Below, piece after piece: positions 52,810-63,256 of a DNA stretch of 64,000 bases (the stretch's first letter is position 1; every line of letters starts with the position of its first letter). The position numbers and the translations under genes are program-made. The notes below the pieces were generated by a model. It was given only the letters and a program-made list of their open reading frames with translations, ran no database searches and was not told the origin of the DNA. The DNA is from Pseudomonadota bacterium. Its GTDB lineage: Bacteria; Chloroflexota; UBA6077; JAJPGT01. The DNA lies in contig JAJPGT010000088.1 in NCBI GenBank assembly GCA_021325655.1, forward strand, positions 62,001 through 126,000, given 5' to 3'.

Positions 52810-53178
52810 CTAGAGCACTTCCGGCGCCAGGGAGACGATCTTCATGTAGTTCTTCTCGCGCAGCTCCCGGGCAACGGGGCCGAAGATGCGCGTTCCCTTC
52901 GGGTTGTTCTTGTCGCCCAGGATCACCGCGGCGTTGTCGTCGAAGCGGATCGTCGAGCCGTCCGGGCGGTTGTACTCCTTGGCTGTCCGCACGACGACTG
53001 CTTTCACCACCTCGCCCTTCTTCACCGAGCCGCCCGGCGTCGCCGCCTTCACCGAGGCGACGATCACGTCTCCCACACCGGCGGTGAGGCGATTCCCCCC
53101 CGCCAGCACGCGAATGCACATCAGGCTCTTCGCCCCCGTATTGTCGGCTACGGTCAGGCGCGTCGTCGGTCGAATCAT
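52810..53178 (-). CDS. rplN: 50S ribosomal protein L14
   Basis: 122 residues. [40 protein letters not shown] and [20 protein letters not shown] are the standard signatures. Overlaps rpsQ by ATGA. Confidence 0.97.
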   Translation of the reverse strand: MIRPTTRLTVADNTGAKSLMCIRVLAGGNRLTAGVGDVIVASVKAATPGGSVKKGEVVKAVVVRTAKEYNRPDGSTIRFDDNAAVILGDKNNPKGTRIFGPVARELREKNYMKIVSLAPEVL

Positions 53179-53477
53179 GGCTGCCCCTCGACTGCCGTCG
53201 GCAGGCTCTGGCGGCGCAGGATTCGGACGAGCACCCAGCGCTTCTCCTTGCTCAGCGGCCGTGATTCGGCGATCTCGACCTGGTCGCCCACGCGCGCCTC
53301 GTTGTGCTCGTCGTGCGCCTTGTAGCGCTTGGTGCGCCGGATCGTCTTGCCGTACAGACGGTGGGTACGCAGCGACTCGACCGCGACCACTACCGTCTTA
53401 TTCATCTTGTCGCTTACCACCGTGCCGGTCATCGTCCGGCGCGGCTTGCGCCCGCTCGGCTGCTCACCGATTGCCAT
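53175..53477 (-). CDS. rpsQ: 30S ribosomal protein S17
   Basis: 100 residues, slightly extended at the N-terminus ([15 protein letters not shown]) before the OB fold: [18 protein letters not shown] and [20 protein letters not shown]. The ATG lies 14 bases inside rpmC. Confidence 0.96.
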   Translation of the reverse strand: MAIGEQPSGRKPRRTMTGTVVSDKMNKTVVVAVESLRTHRLYGKTIRRTKRYKAHDEHNEARVGDQVEIAESRPLSKEKRWVLVRILRRQSLPTAVEGQP

Positions 53478-53685
53478 GGGCGTGCTCCTCCGCGCGTTGC
53501 AGCTCGAGCTCGCGCTGGCGGGTTTTCACCCGCGCGATATCCTTCTTCACCTGGCGCAGGCGGGCCGTGTTCGTGAGCTGGCGCGTCGCCATCTGGAAGC
53601 GCAGGTTGAAGTGCTCTTCCTGCAGCGCGCGAAGCTGGGCCTCGAGCTGCTCTTCGGTCATGTTTACAAGCTCGCTGTACTTCAC
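53464..53685 (-). CDS. rpmC: 50S ribosomal protein L29
   Basis: 73 residues. Two helices: [20 protein letters not shown] and [20 protein letters not shown]. Near the peptide exit tunnel, docking site for SRP and trigger factor. ATGA overlap with rplP. Confidence 0.96.
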   Translation of the reverse strand: MKYSELVNMTEEQLEAQLRALQEEHFNLRFQMATRQLTNTARLRQVKKDIARVKTRQRELELQRAEEHAHGNR

Positions 53686-54131
53686 TCCTCGTCCTCCGCA
53701 GTCGTCTCCGCCTCGGCGGCGGCCTCCTCACGGGCGAGAAAGCGGGTCTGCACGGGCAGCTTGTACTGGGCCAGCCGCAGCGCCTCATGCGCCAGCTCCG
53801 GCCGCACCCCACCCACTTCGAACAGCACCCGGCCGGGCTTCACCACGGCCACGTAATGGTCCGGCGCGCCCTTGCCGCTCCCCATGCGGGTTTCGGCCGG
53901 CTTGGCTGTCACCACCTTGTCCGGGAAGATCCTGATCCACACCTTGCCACCGCGCTTCAGATGGTGAGTGATGGCGCGGCGCGCCGCCTCGATCTGGCGC
54001 GCGGTGATCCAGCCCGGGTCCAGCGATTGCAACCCGTACTCACCGAAGGCGATGGTATTGCCCCTGGTGGCCACCCCCTTCATCCGGCCGCGGTGCTGCT
54101 TGCGGTACTTCAAGCGCTTTGGCTGCAGCAC
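53682..54131 (-). CDS. rplP: 50S ribosomal protein L16
   Basis: 149 residues from GTG 54131 ([18 protein letters not shown]), chosen because GAGGAGGG precedes it across the rpsC stop. GRGNT-like [20 protein letters not shown] and the arginine of [19 protein letters not shown] near the A site are typical. Confidence 0.96.
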   Translation of the reverse strand: MLQPKRLKYRKQHRGRMKGVATRGNTIAFGEYGLQSLDPGWITARQIEAARRAITHHLKRGGKVWIRIFPDKVVTAKPAETRMGSGKGAPDHYVAVVKPGRVLFEVGGVRPELAHEALRLAQYKLPVQTRFLAREEAAAEAETTAEDEE

Positions 54132-54132
54132 G

Positions 54133-54954
54133 TCAGCCCTCCTCGTCCTCACCCAGGTCGAGGTCGAGGTCCAGGTCCACGTCCAGGTCCATCTCCTCGT
54201 CCGGCTCGACCTCTTCCTCCGCGGGAGCCACCGTGGCAGCCACCGCGGCCGGGGCCGCTGTCGGAGCGGCTTCGACAGCCGGGCGCGGCGTGGGCCGCGC
54301 GGCCACCTCGCGCTCTTCCCGAGGCGCCTCGGCGATCACGTCGCCCTTGTAGATCCACACCTTCACCCCGATCACGCCGAAGGTGGTGTGTGCCTCGGCC
54401 TGGCCGAAGTCGATGTCCGCCCGCAGGGTGTGCAAGGGCACTCGCCCCTCGCGCTCCCACTCCGTGCGCGACATCTCGGCGCCGCCCAGGCGCCCGGCGA
54501 CCTGGATCTTGATGCCCTTGGCCCCGAAGCGCATGGTGCGCCCCACAGCCTGCTTCATCGCGCGCCGGAACGCTACCCGCTTTTCCAGTTGCTCGGCGAC
54601 GCTGCGCGCCACCAGGACCGCGTCGAGCTCCGGCTGGCGGATCTCCTGAATGGTGACGCGCACCTTCTTGCCGGTGCTCGCCTCCAGCGCTCGCCGCAGC
54701 TCCTCGACTTTGACTCCGCTCTTGCCAATGACGATGCCCGGCTTGGCGGCGTGGATTGTGACCGTCATATGGTTGGCGGAGCGGTCGATCTCCACCCTGG
54801 AGATGCCGGCGTCGGCCAGCCGGGTCATGATCAGCTTTCGGACGCGCAGGTCCTCGTGGAGCAGCTTGGTGTAGTCCTTGTCCGCGTACCAGCGGCCCTG
54901 CCAATCCTTGATCACGCCGAGGCGGAAGCCAATGGGATGAACTTTCTGCCCCAC
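54133..54954 (-). CDS. rpsC: 30S ribosomal protein S3 with acidic C-terminal tail
   Basis: 273 residues, longer than the usual 210-235. [20 protein letters not shown] and the KH domain [20 protein letters not shown] are normal, as is [20 protein letters not shown] in the C-terminal domain. After an Ala/Pro-rich linker the last 28 residues (about 246-273, DNA 54136-54219) are nearly all Asp, Glu and Leu, with a [12 protein letters not shown] repeat. S3 lines the mRNA entry tunnel. The tail's role is unknown. Confidence 0.96.
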   Translation of the reverse strand: MGQKVHPIGFRLGVIKDWQGRWYADKDYTKLLHEDLRVRKLIMTRLADAGISRVEIDRSANHMTVTIHAAKPGIVIGKSGVKVEELRRALEASTGKKVRVTIQEIRQPELDAVLVARSVAEQLEKRVAFRRAMKQAVGRTMRFGAKGIKIQVAGRLGGAEMSRTEWEREGRVPLHTLRADIDFGQAEAHTTFGVIGVKVWIYKGDVIAEAPREEREVAARPTPRPAVEAAPTAAPAAVAATVAPAEEEVEPDEEMDLDVDLDLDLDLGEDEEG

Positions 54955-54957
54955 GCG

Positions 54958-55308
54958 CTACTTCCTTTCTTTCTCTGTCACCGCCACAGTGATGTGGCTC
55001 GAACGCTTGATGATCTGATTGATCCGGCCGCGCGCCCGGGGCCGGTACCGCTTCAGGCGCGGCCCTTCGTCCGCGAACGCCTTGCTCACTACGAGATCGC
55101 GCGGATCCAGATTGAAGTTGTTCTCGGCATTGGCCATGGCCGACTTCACCACCTTGGCCACGGGCCGAGCCGCCCGCTGTGGCAGGAAGCGCAGGATCGC
55201 CACCGCCTGGTCGGCCGGCTTGCCCTTGATCGTCTCCAGGACCAGCCGCACCTTCTGCGGAGACATCCGAACGTTGCGGGCCACGGCGTGAATCTCAATT
55301 CCCGGCAT
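54958..55308 (-). CDS. rplV: 50S ribosomal protein L22
   Basis: 116 residues from ATG 55308 with GGAGA upstream. [20 protein letters not shown] and the tunnel-lining loop [20 protein letters not shown] are diagnostic; the latter includes the macrolide-sensitive beta hairpin. An unusual 132-base spacer separates it from rpsS. Confidence 0.97.
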   Translation of the reverse strand: MPGIEIHAVARNVRMSPQKVRLVLETIKGKPADQAVAILRFLPQRAARPVAKVVKSAMANAENNFNLDPRDLVVSKAFADEGPRLKRYRPRARGRINQIIKRSSHITVAVTEKERK

Positions 55309-55343
55309 TCTGCTCTCCAGCACTCCGCTCGGCGCGGTCAGCA

Positions 55344-55426
55344 GTCAGCATGCAGCGGTCCAGGCGTGGCACACCGCCCCCGCGCCACCCGGCTCCCAGC
55401 CACGCTCTCTGCCCCTCCATGCTGAC
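55344..55426. repeat. Nested inverted repeat in the rpsS-rplV spacer
   Basis: GTCAGCATG (55344-55352) is matched by CATGCTGAC (55418-55426), and inside it GCGTGGC (55364-55370) by GCCACGC (55399-55405), with nearly equal arm spacing. The outer arms carry short GTCAGCA repeats. The whole 132-base spacer is out of place in an otherwise compact cluster and looks like a small palindromic insertion. Confidence 0.55.
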
Positions 55427-55440
55427 CACTGATCGCGGCA

Positions 55441-55725
55441 TCAGCGCGCCCCCGTGGATTTCTCGCCGCGCGCGGTATGGCCACGGAAGGTCCGCGTCGG
55501 CGCAAACTCCCCGAGCTTGTGGCCAACCATGTTCTCGGTGATGTAGATCGGCACGTGGCGACGGCCATCGTGCACCGCGATTGTGTGCCCCACCATCTCC
55601 GGGAAAACCGTCGAGTCGCGCGACCAGGTCTTGATCACCTGGCGTTGCCCCGTAGCGTTGAGCGCCTCGATCTTCCGAAACAGTTTCGGGTCGATGTACG
55701 GCCCCTTCTTCAGCGAACGGCTCAT
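55441..55725 (-). CDS. rpsS: 30S ribosomal protein S19
   Basis: 94 residues. [40 protein letters not shown] and [16 protein letters not shown] are the family signatures. S19 forms the 30S head with S13. Confidence 0.97.
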   Translation of the reverse strand: MSRSLKKGPYIDPKLFRKIEALNATGQRQVIKTWSRDSTVFPEMVGHTIAVHDGRRHVPIYITENMVGHKLGEFAPTRTFRGHTARGEKSTGAR

Positions 55726-55734
55726 CGATCTCCC

Positions 55735-56559
55735 CTACTTGGTCCGACGCCGCACAATGTACTTGTCTGATGGCTTCTTCTTGCGGGTGCGCTTGCCCAT
55801 CGCCGGCTTGCCCCACGGCGTCTGCGGCTGGCCGCCGATCGGCGCCTTGCCCTCACCCCCACCGTGCGGATGGTCTCGCGGGGTCATCGCCGAGCCGCGC
55901 ACCGTGGGGCGGCGCCCCAGCCAGCGGCTTCGCCCCGCCTTGCCCAGCGAGATCGTCGCGTGCTCCGGGTTGCCGACCGAGCCGATCGTCGCCATGCACG
56001 TCAGGTGCACCAGGCGCACCTCCCCGGAAGGAAGGCGAATGGTGGCCATGTTCCCTTCCTTGGCCATGAGCTGTGCCGCTACGCCGGCGCCCCGCACGAG
56101 CTGGCCGCCTCGCCCCGGATGCAGTTCGATGTTGTGGATCTGCGTGCCCACCGGGATATCCCGGAGCGGCAGGGCGTTGCCGGGCGCCAGCTCCGCGTTC
56201 GGCCCGGAGCTGACCGTCTGCCCTACCGTCAATCCTAGCGGGCACAGGATGTAGCGCCGCTCGCCATCCGGGTACTCCACTAGGGCGATGCGGGCAGTAC
56301 GGTTCGGATCGTACTCAATAGCGATCACCCGCGCCGGCTCGCCGATCCGATCACGCCGGAAGTCGATAATGCGGTACAGCCGCTTGTGCCCACCACCGCG
56401 ATGGCGGGTGGTGATCCGACCCTGGTTGTTGCGGCCGGCCTTCTTCTTGAGCGGCTGCACCAGGCTCTTCTCGGGCTCGGTCTTGGTGATCTCCTCGAAC
56501 GAGTAGCCGCTCATTCCGCGGCGGCCCGGCGAGGTTGGTTTGTATTGCTTTACTGGCAT
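55735..56559 (-). CDS. rplB: 50S ribosomal protein L2
   Basis: 274 residues from ATG 56559, with GAGGAGGG six bases upstream. [20 protein letters not shown] opens the protein and [20 protein letters not shown] contains the conserved histidine near the peptidyl-transferase centre. Needed for subunit joining. Confidence 0.97.
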   Translation of the reverse strand: MPVKQYKPTSPGRRGMSGYSFEEITKTEPEKSLVQPLKKKAGRNNQGRITTRHRGGGHKRLYRIIDFRRDRIGEPARVIAIEYDPNRTARIALVEYPDGERRYILCPLGLTVGQTVSSGPNAELAPGNALPLRDIPVGTQIHNIELHPGRGGQLVRGAGVAAQLMAKEGNMATIRLPSGEVRLVHLTCMATIGSVGNPEHATISLGKAGRSRWLGRRPTVRGSAMTPRDHPHGGGEGKAPIGGQPQTPWGKPAMGKRTRKKKPSDKYIVRRRTK

Positions 56560-56575
56560 GCTTTGCCCTCCTCGC

Positions 56576-56860
56576 CTACACGCCGGGGAACAGCTCGATG
56601 CGCTGCCCCTCCGCCAGGCTGACAATCGCCTTCTTCCACGGCTTGGTCATGCCGGACGTGCGGCCGAAGCGGCGCCGCTTTCCACGCACCCAGAGCGTGT
56701 TCACCGCGGTGACCTTCACTTTGAAGATCTCCTCCACGGCGCGCTTGATCTCCAGCTTGTTCGCGTCCCCGTGCACCTCGAAGGCGTACTGGCCCCGGGT
56801 AGCCAGCATGGTGTTCTTCTCGGTGATCACCGGGCGGATCAGCACCTCATGGGCGTTCAT
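56576..56860 (-). CDS. rplW: 50S ribosomal protein L23
   Basis: 94 residues. [18 protein letters not shown] and [20 protein letters not shown] identify it. It sits at the tunnel exit and binds trigger factor. The ATG lies 14 bases inside rplD with a GGAGG-like site upstream. Confidence 0.96.
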   Translation of the reverse strand: MNAHEVLIRPVITEKNTMLATRGQYAFEVHGDANKLEIKRAVEEIFKVKVTAVNTLWVRGKRRRFGRTSGMTKPWKKAIVSLAEGQRIELFPGV

Positions 56861-57536
56861 GTTCTTCCGCCTCCGCTACCACCGCCTCGCCCGCGGCGAC
56901 CGGCTTGAGCCCGGCTGTGAGCATGGTGTTGATCTGCCGCACCGCCTCCTCGGCCAGCAGCAGGTACCGGGCGTTGATCACGTCCAGCAGGTTCATCCCA
57001 CCCACGCTCACCACCCGCGTGTCCGGGATATTGTTGGTGGCGCGCTTGGCCAGCGGGTCCACCCCACCCAGCACGATGAGCGTCCGGCCGGAGACCCCGA
57101 GACGCCGCAGCGCCTCCAGCGCCACCTTCGTCCGCGGCGCCTCCAGGGCAAAGTCGCGGATCACCATCAGCGAGGCGGTGGCGAGCTTGTCGGACAGCGC
57201 CGAGCGCATCGCCAGGCGGCGCATCTTCCGCGGCAGGCGCTGCCGATACGAGCGCGGGTGCGGCCCGAACACCACCCCGCCCTTGCGCCACTGCGGCGCG
57301 CGGATCGAGCCCTGGCGGGCGCGGCCGGTCCCCTTCTGCCGCCACGGCTTCGCCCCGCCGCCGGCCACTTCGCCCCGCGTCTTGGTGTCGTGGGTGCCCT
57401 TGCGGGCGTTGGCGAGCTGGGCCACCACCGCCTGGTGCAGCACCGCGCGATGCGGGGTGATGCCGAAGACCCGCTCGTCGAGCTCGGCCTGGCCCACTTC
57501 GGCACCGGTGAGGTCTCGAACAGGCACCTGGATCAT
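56847..57536 (-). CDS. rplD: 50S ribosomal protein L4
   Basis: 229 residues. HDTKTRGEVAGGGAKPWRQK is the tunnel-reaching loop, followed by GTGRARQGSIRAPQWRKGGV and GPHPRSYRQRLPRKMRRLA. In E. coli L4 represses its own operon through the S10 leader; here no free leader is present because tuf lies directly upstream of rpsJ. Confidence 0.97.
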   Translation of the reverse strand: MIQVPVRDLTGAEVGQAELDERVFGITPHRAVLHQAVVAQLANARKGTHDTKTRGEVAGGGAKPWRQKGTGRARQGSIRAPQWRKGGVVFGPHPRSYRQRLPRKMRRLAMRSALSDKLATASLMVIRDFALEAPRTKVALEALRRLGVSGRTLIVLGGVDPLAKRATNNIPDTRVVSVGGMNLLDVINARYLLLAEEAVRQINTMLTAGLKPVAAGEAVVAEAEEHERP

Positions 57537-58162
57537 GATCCCGCTCGCTTCCTGATCTGCTCGATCACCAGCAGGCCGCCACGCGGCCCCGGCACCGCGC
57601 CGCGAATCGCCAGCAGGTTCCGCTCCGGATCGACCTCGAGCACCTCCAGGTTCTTCACCGTCACCCGGGCAGCCCCCATGTGGCCCGCCATCCGCAGGCC
57701 TTTGAGCACCCGCCCCGGCGTAGTACCGGAGCCGATGGAGCCCGGGCGCCGCCAGCGGTCCGACTGGCCGTGCGTCTTCGGCCCGCCGCGAAACCCGTGG
57801 CGCTTGACCACGCCGGCGAAGCCGCGCCCTTTGGAGGTGCCGATCACGTCCACACGATCGCCCGGTTTCAAAAAGCCGACGTCGACGCGGCTACCCACTG
57901 TCAGGCCCTCCAGGCTATCGGCCGGCACCTCTCGCAGCACCCTGAGCATCGGCAGGTTCTTCAAATGGCCCTTCTCCGGCTTGTTCAGCTTCTTCGTTTC
58001 GTCGAAGCCGAGCTGGACCGCCATGTACCCGTCCTTCTCCGGGGTGCGGAGCTGCGTCACCCAGCAGGGGCCGGCCTGCACCAGTGTGGTGGCTGCGACC
58101 TCGCCACGCTCGTCGAAGATCCGGGTCATCCCGAGCTTGCGACCCAAAATTCCTTGAATCAC
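57533..58162 (-). CDS. rplC: 50S ribosomal protein L3
   Basis: 209 residues from GTG 58162 ([20 protein letters not shown] follows). A GTG at 58195 would add eleven atypical residues. [20 protein letters not shown] and the central [15 protein letters not shown] are diagnostic. No clear Shine-Dalgarno precedes the chosen start, which lies 81 bases after the rpsJ stop. Confidence 0.94.
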   Translation of the reverse strand: MIQGILGRKLGMTRIFDERGEVAATTLVQAGPCWVTQLRTPEKDGYMAVQLGFDETKKLNKPEKGHLKNLPMLRVLREVPADSLEGLTVGSRVDVGFLKPGDRVDVIGTSKGRGFAGVVKRHGFRGGPKTHGQSDRWRRPGSIGSGTTPGRVLKGLRMAGHMGAARVTVKNLEVLEVDPERNLLAIRGAVPGPRGGLLVIEQIRKRAGS

Positions 58163-58243
58163 GGTTCGTACCCATGGCGGCAGGCGCACTGCCACTCGCG
58201 GCCTGGACCGCCGCGTGGCGGGACGCGCCGAAGACCGCCCTCC

Positions 58244-58552
58244 CTACAGCTTGATCTCGATGTCGACGCCAGCCGGGACGTTGAGCCGCATCAGCGCGTC
58301 AACCGTCTTCGGAGTCGGCTCGAGCACATCGATCAAGCGCTTGTGGGTGCGCATCTCGAACTGCTCGCGCGAGTCCTTGTCGATGAACGGCGAGCGGATG
58401 ACCGTGAAGCGTTCAATCCGCGTCGGCAGGGGGACGGGGCCGGCCACCGCCGCCCCCGTCCGCTCCGCCGTCTCCACGATCTGCGCCGCGGACTGGTCCA
58501 GGATCTTATGGTCGAACGCCTTCAACCGGATCCGAATCCGCTGCTTTGCCAT
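58244..58552 (-). CDS. rpsJ: 30S ribosomal protein S10
   Basis: 102 residues. [40 protein letters not shown] and [19 protein letters not shown] are the standard motifs. S10 also pairs with NusB/NusG in transcription. It starts six bases after tuf. Confidence 0.97.
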   Translation of the reverse strand: MAKQRIRIRLKAFDHKILDQSAAQIVETAERTGAAVAGPVPLPTRIERFTVIRSPFIDKDSREQFEMRTHKRLIDVLEPTPKTVDALMRLNVPAGVDIEIKL

Positions 58553-58558
58553 CGTGCC

Positions 58559-59758
<1,200 letters not shown>

Positions 59759-59848
59759 GCTTGTTGGGTCCTCCCCTATTCCTCTTCCGCTCCACGCTAC
59801 CGGATCCCGGGCACACACCCGGGCATCGCTGCCAGTCGGGCGAAGGTG

Positions 59849-61924
59849 CTAGACGCGCGCCTTCGCCAGAATACCGGCCCCAATCTCCTTGGGCACCGGT
59901 TGATACTGCGAGAACTCCATCGAAAAGGTCGCGCGTCCCTGCGTCCGGGAGCGCAGCTCCGTCGCGTAGCCAAACATCTCGGCGAGCGGAACCAGTGCCC
60001 GCACTACCTGGGCGTTGGCACGCGGCTCCATCCCCTCGATATGCCCGCGCCGGCTATTCAGATCCCCCAAGACGTCGCCCAGGAACTCCTCTGGTGTGAC
60101 GACCTCCACCCGCATGATTGGCTCCAGCAGCACCGGGTGGGCCTTGCTCGCCGCGGCCTTGAACCCGATGGAGCCGGCGATCTTGAACGCCATCTCGCTC
60201 GAGTCCACCTCGTGGTACGAGCCGTCCACCAGGCGGACGAGCACATCCACCATGGGGTAGCCAGCGATGACGCCGTTTTCCGCCGCCTCGCGCACCCCCG
60301 CCTCGACCGCCGGGATGAACTCCTTCGGGATCACCCCGCCCACGATCTTGTTCTCGAACTTTACCCCGGCACCGCGCTCCAGCGGCTCGACCTCCAGCCA
60401 GACATCACCGAACTGGCCCTTGCCGCCCGTCTGGCGCACGTAGCGTCCCTCGGCCCGGGCCGGGGTGGTGATCGTCTCCCGGTACGCCACCTGCGGCCGA
60501 CCGACGTTGGCATCCACCCGGTACTCGCGCAGCATCCGGTCGACCAACACCTCCAGGTGCAGCTCGCCCATGCCGGCGATGATCGTCTGCCCGGTCTCCG
60601 GGTCGGTCTGGACCTTGAACGTCGGGTCCTCCTCGGCCAGCCGGGCCAGCGCGTTGCCCATCTTGTCCTGGTCCTGCTTGGTCTTCGGCTCGATCGCCAC
60701 TCGGATCACCGGCTCCGGGAACTGGATCGCCTCCAGTAAGATCGGGTGCTCGGGATCGCACAGCGTGTCCCCGGTGATGGTGCTCTTCAGCCCGACCGCG
60801 GCGCAGATGTCGCCGGCCGAGACCGCCTGGATGTCCTCACGATGATTCGCGTGCATCTTGATCAGGCGGCCGATTCGCTCGCGCTGCCCGCGCGTGGTGT
60901 TCATCACGTACGAGCCGGCCTTCAGCTCGCCCGAATAGATCCGCATATAGGACAGCTTGCCATATGGGTCAGAGACGATCTTGAAGGCAAGCGCGGCAAA
61001 CGGCGCCCCCGGATCGGCCGGCCGGATCTCCTCCTCGCCGGTGTTTGGATTCGTGCCTCGCACCGGGGGCACCTCCAGCGGAGAGGGGAGGTAGTCCACC
61101 ACCGCGTCCAGCAGTGGCCGCACTCCCTTATTCTTCAGCGCACTCCCGCATAGGACAGGGATGAGCTGGCCGGCGATCGTCGCCCGACGCAGAGTCGCCT
61201 TCAGCTCCTGCACCCCGATCACTTCGCCCTCGAGGTAGCGCAGCATCAGTTCGTCGTCCAGCTCCACGACCCGCTCGATCAGCTCCTCGCGGCAGCGGGC
61301 CGCTTCATCGGCCAGCTCAGCCGGCACTGGGCCATGCATCACCGGAGCGTTCGGATCGTCGGCGAAGGTGAGCGCCTCCATCGCCAGCAGGTCGACCATG
61401 CCCTTGAATTCGGCCTCCCGCCCGATCGGGATCTGCACCGGCACCGGCACGGCGCCCAGCCGCTCGCGGATCATCGCCACCGTACGCCAGAAGTCGGCAC
61501 CGGTGCGGTCCATCTTGTTGACGAAGCAGATACGCGGGACGCGGTACTTGTCGGCCTGGCGCCACACAGTCTCCGACTGCGGCTCGACACCCGCGACGCC
61601 GTCGAAGACCACCACGCCGCCGTCGAGCACGCGCAGCGACCGCTCCACCTCTACGGTGAAATCCACGTGGCCGGGCGTGTCGATGATGTTGATGCGGTGG
61701 CCGTTCCAGGACGCGGTCGTCGCCGCCGCGGTGATGGTGATCCCCCGCTCCCGCTCCTGCTCCATCCAGTCCATCACCGCGGTGCCCTCGTGCACCTCGC
61801 CGATCTTGTAGGTTCGGCCGGTGTAGTACAGGATGCGCTCGGTCGTCGTGGTCTTGCCCGCGTCGATGTGCGCGATGATGCCAATATTTCGTGTTCGCTG
61901 CAGATCCGTCTGTTCGACTGCCAT
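59849..61924 (-). CDS. fusA: Elongation factor G
   Basis: 691 residues with all five domains. G1 is [15 protein letters not shown], switch [23 protein letters not shown]4 NKMDR. Domain IV contains [20 protein letters not shown] and domain V ends in [14 protein letters not shown]. The housekeeping translocase, as judged by its place in the str cluster. Confidence 0.97.
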   Translation of the reverse strand: MAVEQTDLQRTRNIGIIAHIDAGKTTTTERILYYTGRTYKIGEVHEGTAVMDWMEQERERGITITAAATTASWNGHRINIIDTPGHVDFTVEVERSLRVLDGGVVVFDGVAGVEPQSETVWRQADKYRVPRICFVNKMDRTGADFWRTVAMIRERLGAVPVPVQIPIGREAEFKGMVDLLAMEALTFADDPNAPVMHGPVPAELADEAARCREELIERVVELDDELMLRYLEGEVIGVQELKATLRRATIAGQLIPVLCGSALKNKGVRPLLDAVVDYLPSPLEVPPVRGTNPNTGEEEIRPADPGAPFAALAFKIVSDPYGKLSYMRIYSGELKAGSYVMNTTRGQRERIGRLIKMHANHREDIQAVSAGDICAAVGLKSTITGDTLCDPEHPILLEAIQFPEPVIRVAIEPKTKQDQDKMGNALARLAEEDPTFKVQTDPETGQTIIAGMGELHLEVLVDRMLREYRVDANVGRPQVAYRETITTPARAEGRYVRQTGGKGQFGDVWLEVEPLERGAGVKFENKIVGGVIPKEFIPAVEAGVREAAENGVIAGYPMVDVLVRLVDGSYHEVDSSEMAFKIAGSIGFKAAASKAHPVLLEPIMRVEVVTPEEFLGDVLGDLNSRRGHIEGMEPRANAQVVRALVPLAEMFGYATELRSRTQGRATFSMEFSQYQPVPKEIGAGILAKARV

Positions 61925-61982
61925 GCTCGTTGTTCAATCCGGCGTCGGGCGCCCCGGCGCCGACACCCCTCCTGCGCCTCCT

Positions 61983-62453
61983 CTACCAGCGGTAGTGCGA
62001 GAACGCCTTATTTGCTTCTGCCATACGGTGCACGTCGTCGCGTTTCTTCACCGCGGCGCCCTGACCGTGCGACGCGTCGAGCAGCTCCGCTGCCAGCTTG
62101 TCCGAAAACGTCTTGCCACTGCGCGAACGTGCCGCGTCGATGATCCAGCGCATCGCCAGCGACAGTCGACGATCGCCCTTGATCTCGACCGGCACCTGGT
62201 AGGTGGCGCCGCCGACCCGTCGCGGCTTGACTTCGATCACCGGCATCGCGTTGCGTATCGCCTGCTCGAAGATGTCCATCGGGTTGCGCCGGCCCTGGCG
62301 CTCGCAGATGTCGAGCGCGCCGTACACGCAGCGCTCCGCGACGCTCTTTTTGCCGCCACGCATAACTTTATTGATGAAACGCGACAACGACCGACTGCCG
62401 TATCGGGCGTCCGGCGCAACCTCACGCCGCACGACCCGCGCGCGCCTGGGCAT
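61983..62453 (-). CDS. rpsG: 30S ribosomal protein S7
   Basis: 156 residues. [40 protein letters not shown] and [20 protein letters not shown] are diagnostic. S7 initiates head assembly and in E. coli represses the str operon at the rpsL-rpsG junction. Confidence 0.97.
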   Translation of the reverse strand: MPRRARVVRREVAPDARYGSRSLSRFINKVMRGGKKSVAERCVYGALDICERQGRRNPMDIFEQAIRNAMPVIEVKPRRVGGATYQVPVEIKGDRRLSLAMRWIIDAARSRSGKTFSDKLAAELLDASHGQGAAVKKRDDVHRMAEANKAFSHYRW

Positions 62454-62595
62454 ACTTACCCCCTGTATTCACCGACCGCACGACCGCCCCAGCAGTACAG
62501 AGGAACGCGGCGACCACCGCGTGGGCGGCCGGCGCACGTTCGTGCAACTCTGATGCCCGTCCCTGCGCCCGACGCCAGTCACCAGACACAGAGCG

Positions 62596-62631
62596 AGGGC
62601 CAGGCTGACGCGGTGCCGCCTTCCTGGCCCT
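62596..62631 (-). promoter_or_regulatory. Hairpin in the rpsL-rpsG spacer
   Basis: AGGGCCAGG (62596-62604) and CCTGGCCCT (62623-62631) form a perfect 9-bp stem within a 199-base spacer. It begins 21 bases after the rpsL stop. The position matches the site of S7 autoregulation in E. coli, but no sequence similarity is claimed. Confidence 0.4.
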
Positions 62632-62652
62632 GACAGGTGCCGTGTGGATACG

Positions 62653-63084
62653 CTACCTGCCGGCCGGCTTCTCCTTCGGAGCTTTCGCCCCGTACTTCGA
62701 GCGGGCCTTCTTCCGATCCTTCACGCCCGCAGCGTCCAGCGCACCGCGCACCACGTGGTACCGAACCCCCGGCAGGTCCTTCACCCGCCCGCCGCGGATC
62801 AGCACCATCGAGTGCTCCTGAAGGTTGTGGCCTTCACCCGGAATGTACGCTGTCACTTCCATGTTGTTCGACAGCCGCACCCGCGCAATTTTCCGCAGCG
62901 CGGAGTTCGGCTTCTTGGGCGTCATCGTGCGCACCTGAATGCACACGCCACGCTTGAAAGGCGACCCTTTGCTCGGAACGCGCTGTCCTTTCAACGAGTT
63001 GTAGTTGAACCGCAGCGCCGGAGCCGTGGTCTTCTTGCGTAGCTTCTCACGCCCTTTTCGAACAAGCTGGCTGATGGTGGGCAA
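62653..63084 (-). CDS. rpsL: 30S ribosomal protein S12
   Basis: 143 residues from TTG 63084 ([20 protein letters not shown] follows), with GGGGAG six bases upstream. The upstream residues of the longer frame are not S12-like. [20 protein letters not shown] and [20 protein letters not shown] carry the lysines altered in streptomycin resistance, here wild type. First gene of the ribosomal superoperon. Confidence 0.95.
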   Translation of the reverse strand: MPTISQLVRKGREKLRKKTTAPALRFNYNSLKGQRVPSKGSPFKRGVCIQVRTMTPKKPNSALRKIARVRLSNNMEVTAYIPGEGHNLQEHSMVLIRGGRVKDLPGVRYHVVRGALDAAGVKDRKKARSKYGAKAPKEKPAGR

Positions 63085-63125
63085 AGTCCGCTCCCCAGTA
63101 CCTTTGGACAGGACGCCGAACACAA

Positions 63126-63155
63126 AGTATACGTAGGCCTTCCCATCCGTGTCAA
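63126..63155 (-). promoter_or_regulatory. Promoter of the str-S10-spc-alpha superoperon
   Basis: Perfect TTGACA (63155-63150), an 18-base spacer and TATACT (63131-63126). Transcription should start near 63119, 35 bases before the rpsL TTG. It is the only strong full promoter I find driving the 21-kb cluster. Confidence 0.88.
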
Positions 63156-63204
63156 ATTACACATCAGCGCACAGCCAGCGGCCGCAACGGGTTGGCTGCT
63201 CGGC

Positions 63205-63240
63205 GCCGCCCGCAGCGGGGCTGCACCCGCTGCGGGCGGC
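63205..63240 (-). terminator. Strong GC hairpin after the PQQ-propeller gene
   Basis: A perfect 15-bp stem, GCCGCCCGCAGCGGG (63205-63219) with CCCGCTGCGGGCGGC (63226-63240), loop of six. It begins 16 bases after the stop codon of the minus-strand gene and precedes the str promoter. No T-tract follows, so it is a probable but unusual terminator. Confidence 0.6.
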
Positions 63241-63256
63241 AGCGTTGAATTGTACC

